Source: Pterois miles (lineage: Eukaryota; Chordata; Actinopteri; Perciformes; Scorpaenidae). From it: a stretch of 64,000 nt of DNA. Every line of letters starts with the position of its first letter. Position 1 is the stretch's first letter. Position numbers and translations under genes: made by a program. The notes below the pieces were generated by a model, which saw only the letters and a program-made list of their open reading frames with translations, was not told where the DNA came from and searched no databases. Shown here in pieces: positions 63,101-64,000 of the stretch. Where the stretch lies: contig CAMQGK010000008.1 of NCBI GenBank assembly GCA_947000775.1, positions 14,765,501 through 14,829,500 of the forward strand, in the 5' to 3' direction.

Positions 63101-64000
63101 GAAGAAAAGTCATTTTGTGAAATGTAAAATTTTACAAAAAAAAAAAAAAACGCCATAGTATAGTATGTCGAAATTTTTCGATGAAAACGTCAACTTTTTT
63201 AGATGTTGAAAAAAATCATGTAAACAGTCATATTACAGCATGTAGAATGATTCTGTGGTGAAGAAAGGTCATTTCGTGGAATGTTGTAAAATCTTACAAA
63301 AAAAAAAACGCCATAGTATAGTATGTCGAAATTTTTCGATGAAAACGTCCAATTTTTTAGATGTTGAAAAAAATCATGAAAACGGTCGTATTATAGCATG
63401 TGGAATGATTCTGTGGTGAAGAAAAGTCATTTCGTGAAAGGTTTTAAAATTTTACAAAAAAAAAAAGCCATAGTATAGTATGTCGAAATTTTTCGGTGAA
63501 AACGTCAAATTTTTAAATGTTGAAAAAAACTCATGAAAACGGTTGTATTATAGCATGTAGAATGATTCTGTGGTGAAGAAAAGTCATTTTGTGAAATGTT
63601 GTAAATTTTACAAAAAAACGCCATACTATAGTATGTCGAAATTTTTCGATGAAAACGTCCTATTTTTTTATATGTTGAAAAAAATCATGAAAACGGTCGT
63701 ATTATAGCATGTAGAATGATTCTGTGGTGAAGAAAGGTCATTTCGTAAAAGGTTGTACAACTTTACAAAAAAACGCCATAGTATAGTATGTCGAAATTTT
63801 TCGATGAAAACGTCAACTTTTTTAGATGTTGAAAAAAATCATGGAAACAGTCATATTACAGCATGTAGAATGATTCTGTGGTGAAGAAAGGTCATTTCGT
63901 GGAATGTTGTAAAATTTTACAAAAAAAAAAAACGCCATAGTATAGTATGTCGAAATTTTTCAATGAAAACGTCCAATTTTTTAGATGTTGAAAAAAATCA
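48111..64000 (+). repeat. Satellite array, about 157-bp monomer, roughly 100 copies
   Basis: Direct head-to-tail copies recur every 150-162 bp; for example GCCATAG starts at 52094, 52254, 52412 and 52566. About 15.9 kb divided by 157 gives roughly 100 copies, and the array continues past the window end. Conserved pieces in order include CATAGTATAGTATGTCG, AAATTTTTCGATGAAAACGT, TAGATGTTGAAAAAAATCAT, TATTATAGCATGTAGAATGA, TTCTGTGGTGAAGAAA and TTGTAAAATTTTACAA, then a run of 6-17 A. Most length variation comes from that A run. Minus-strand ORFs of 60-132 codons repeat the same residues and arise from the monomer, not from selection. The monomer is close to nucleosome length. Confidence 0.97.

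Noticed and set aside
48111..64000. CRISPR-like appearance of regularly spaced repeats
   Set aside because: The whole 157-bp unit is repeated with no unique spacers, in a vertebrate setting. It is a tandem satellite.

Overview
The window looks like vertebrate, specifically teleost, nuclear DNA. It holds short coding exons with canonical GT/AG borders in very large introns, many small DNA transposons with terminal inverted repeats, a tRNA-derived SINE, a long CA microsatellite and a large AT-rich satellite. The one gene I can support is neurexin 2 (nrxn2) on the + strand. Several dispersed repeats resemble families I know from spiny-rayed fishes. That host guess is inference.

Gene layout. Four coding exons of the 3' half of nrxn2 are present: the 90-nt splice-site-4 (SS4) cassette exon (5016-5105); the exon for the end of the last LNS/laminin-G domain plus the start of the Thr-rich stalk (18481-18806); a 79-nt acidic stalk exon (27568-27646); and the terminal exon (40947-41839). 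The terminal exon carries a long Pro-rich stalk, a Ser-Gly heparan-sulphate-type site, the transmembrane helix and a 55-residue tail ending in the PDZ ligand EYYV. All junctions agree in phase (1, 0 and 1 between successive exons). Exons upstream of SS4 lie outside the window. The 3' UTR follows 41839; its end is not certain.

Introns and flanks. The introns (about 13.4, 8.8 and 13.3 kb) are crowded with non-autonomous mobile elements, several with visible target-site duplications. These include two hAT-like elements sharing TAGGGATG ends (12378-13225 and 44163-44755), a GGTAACAC-ended element (38576-39458), a 609-bp element with an exact 8-bp duplication (15110-15718), two TTAA-bordered piggyBac-like elements, a family of about 0.9 kb seen four times, and a family that carries its own 30-31 bp minisatellite. 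None encodes a recognisable transposase.

The right quarter (about 47060-64000) is a satellite region: a degenerate AT-rich block in one orientation, a truncated retroposon tail, then about 100 direct copies of a roughly 157-bp monomer running off the window end. The array has higher-order structure. Blocks of 12, 14 and 16 monomers and a segment about 5.7 kb apart recur with shared private variants. I see no other protein-coding gene. I found no clearly new biochemical system; the most noteworthy items are the satellite architecture and the splice architecture of the neurexin ectodomain.
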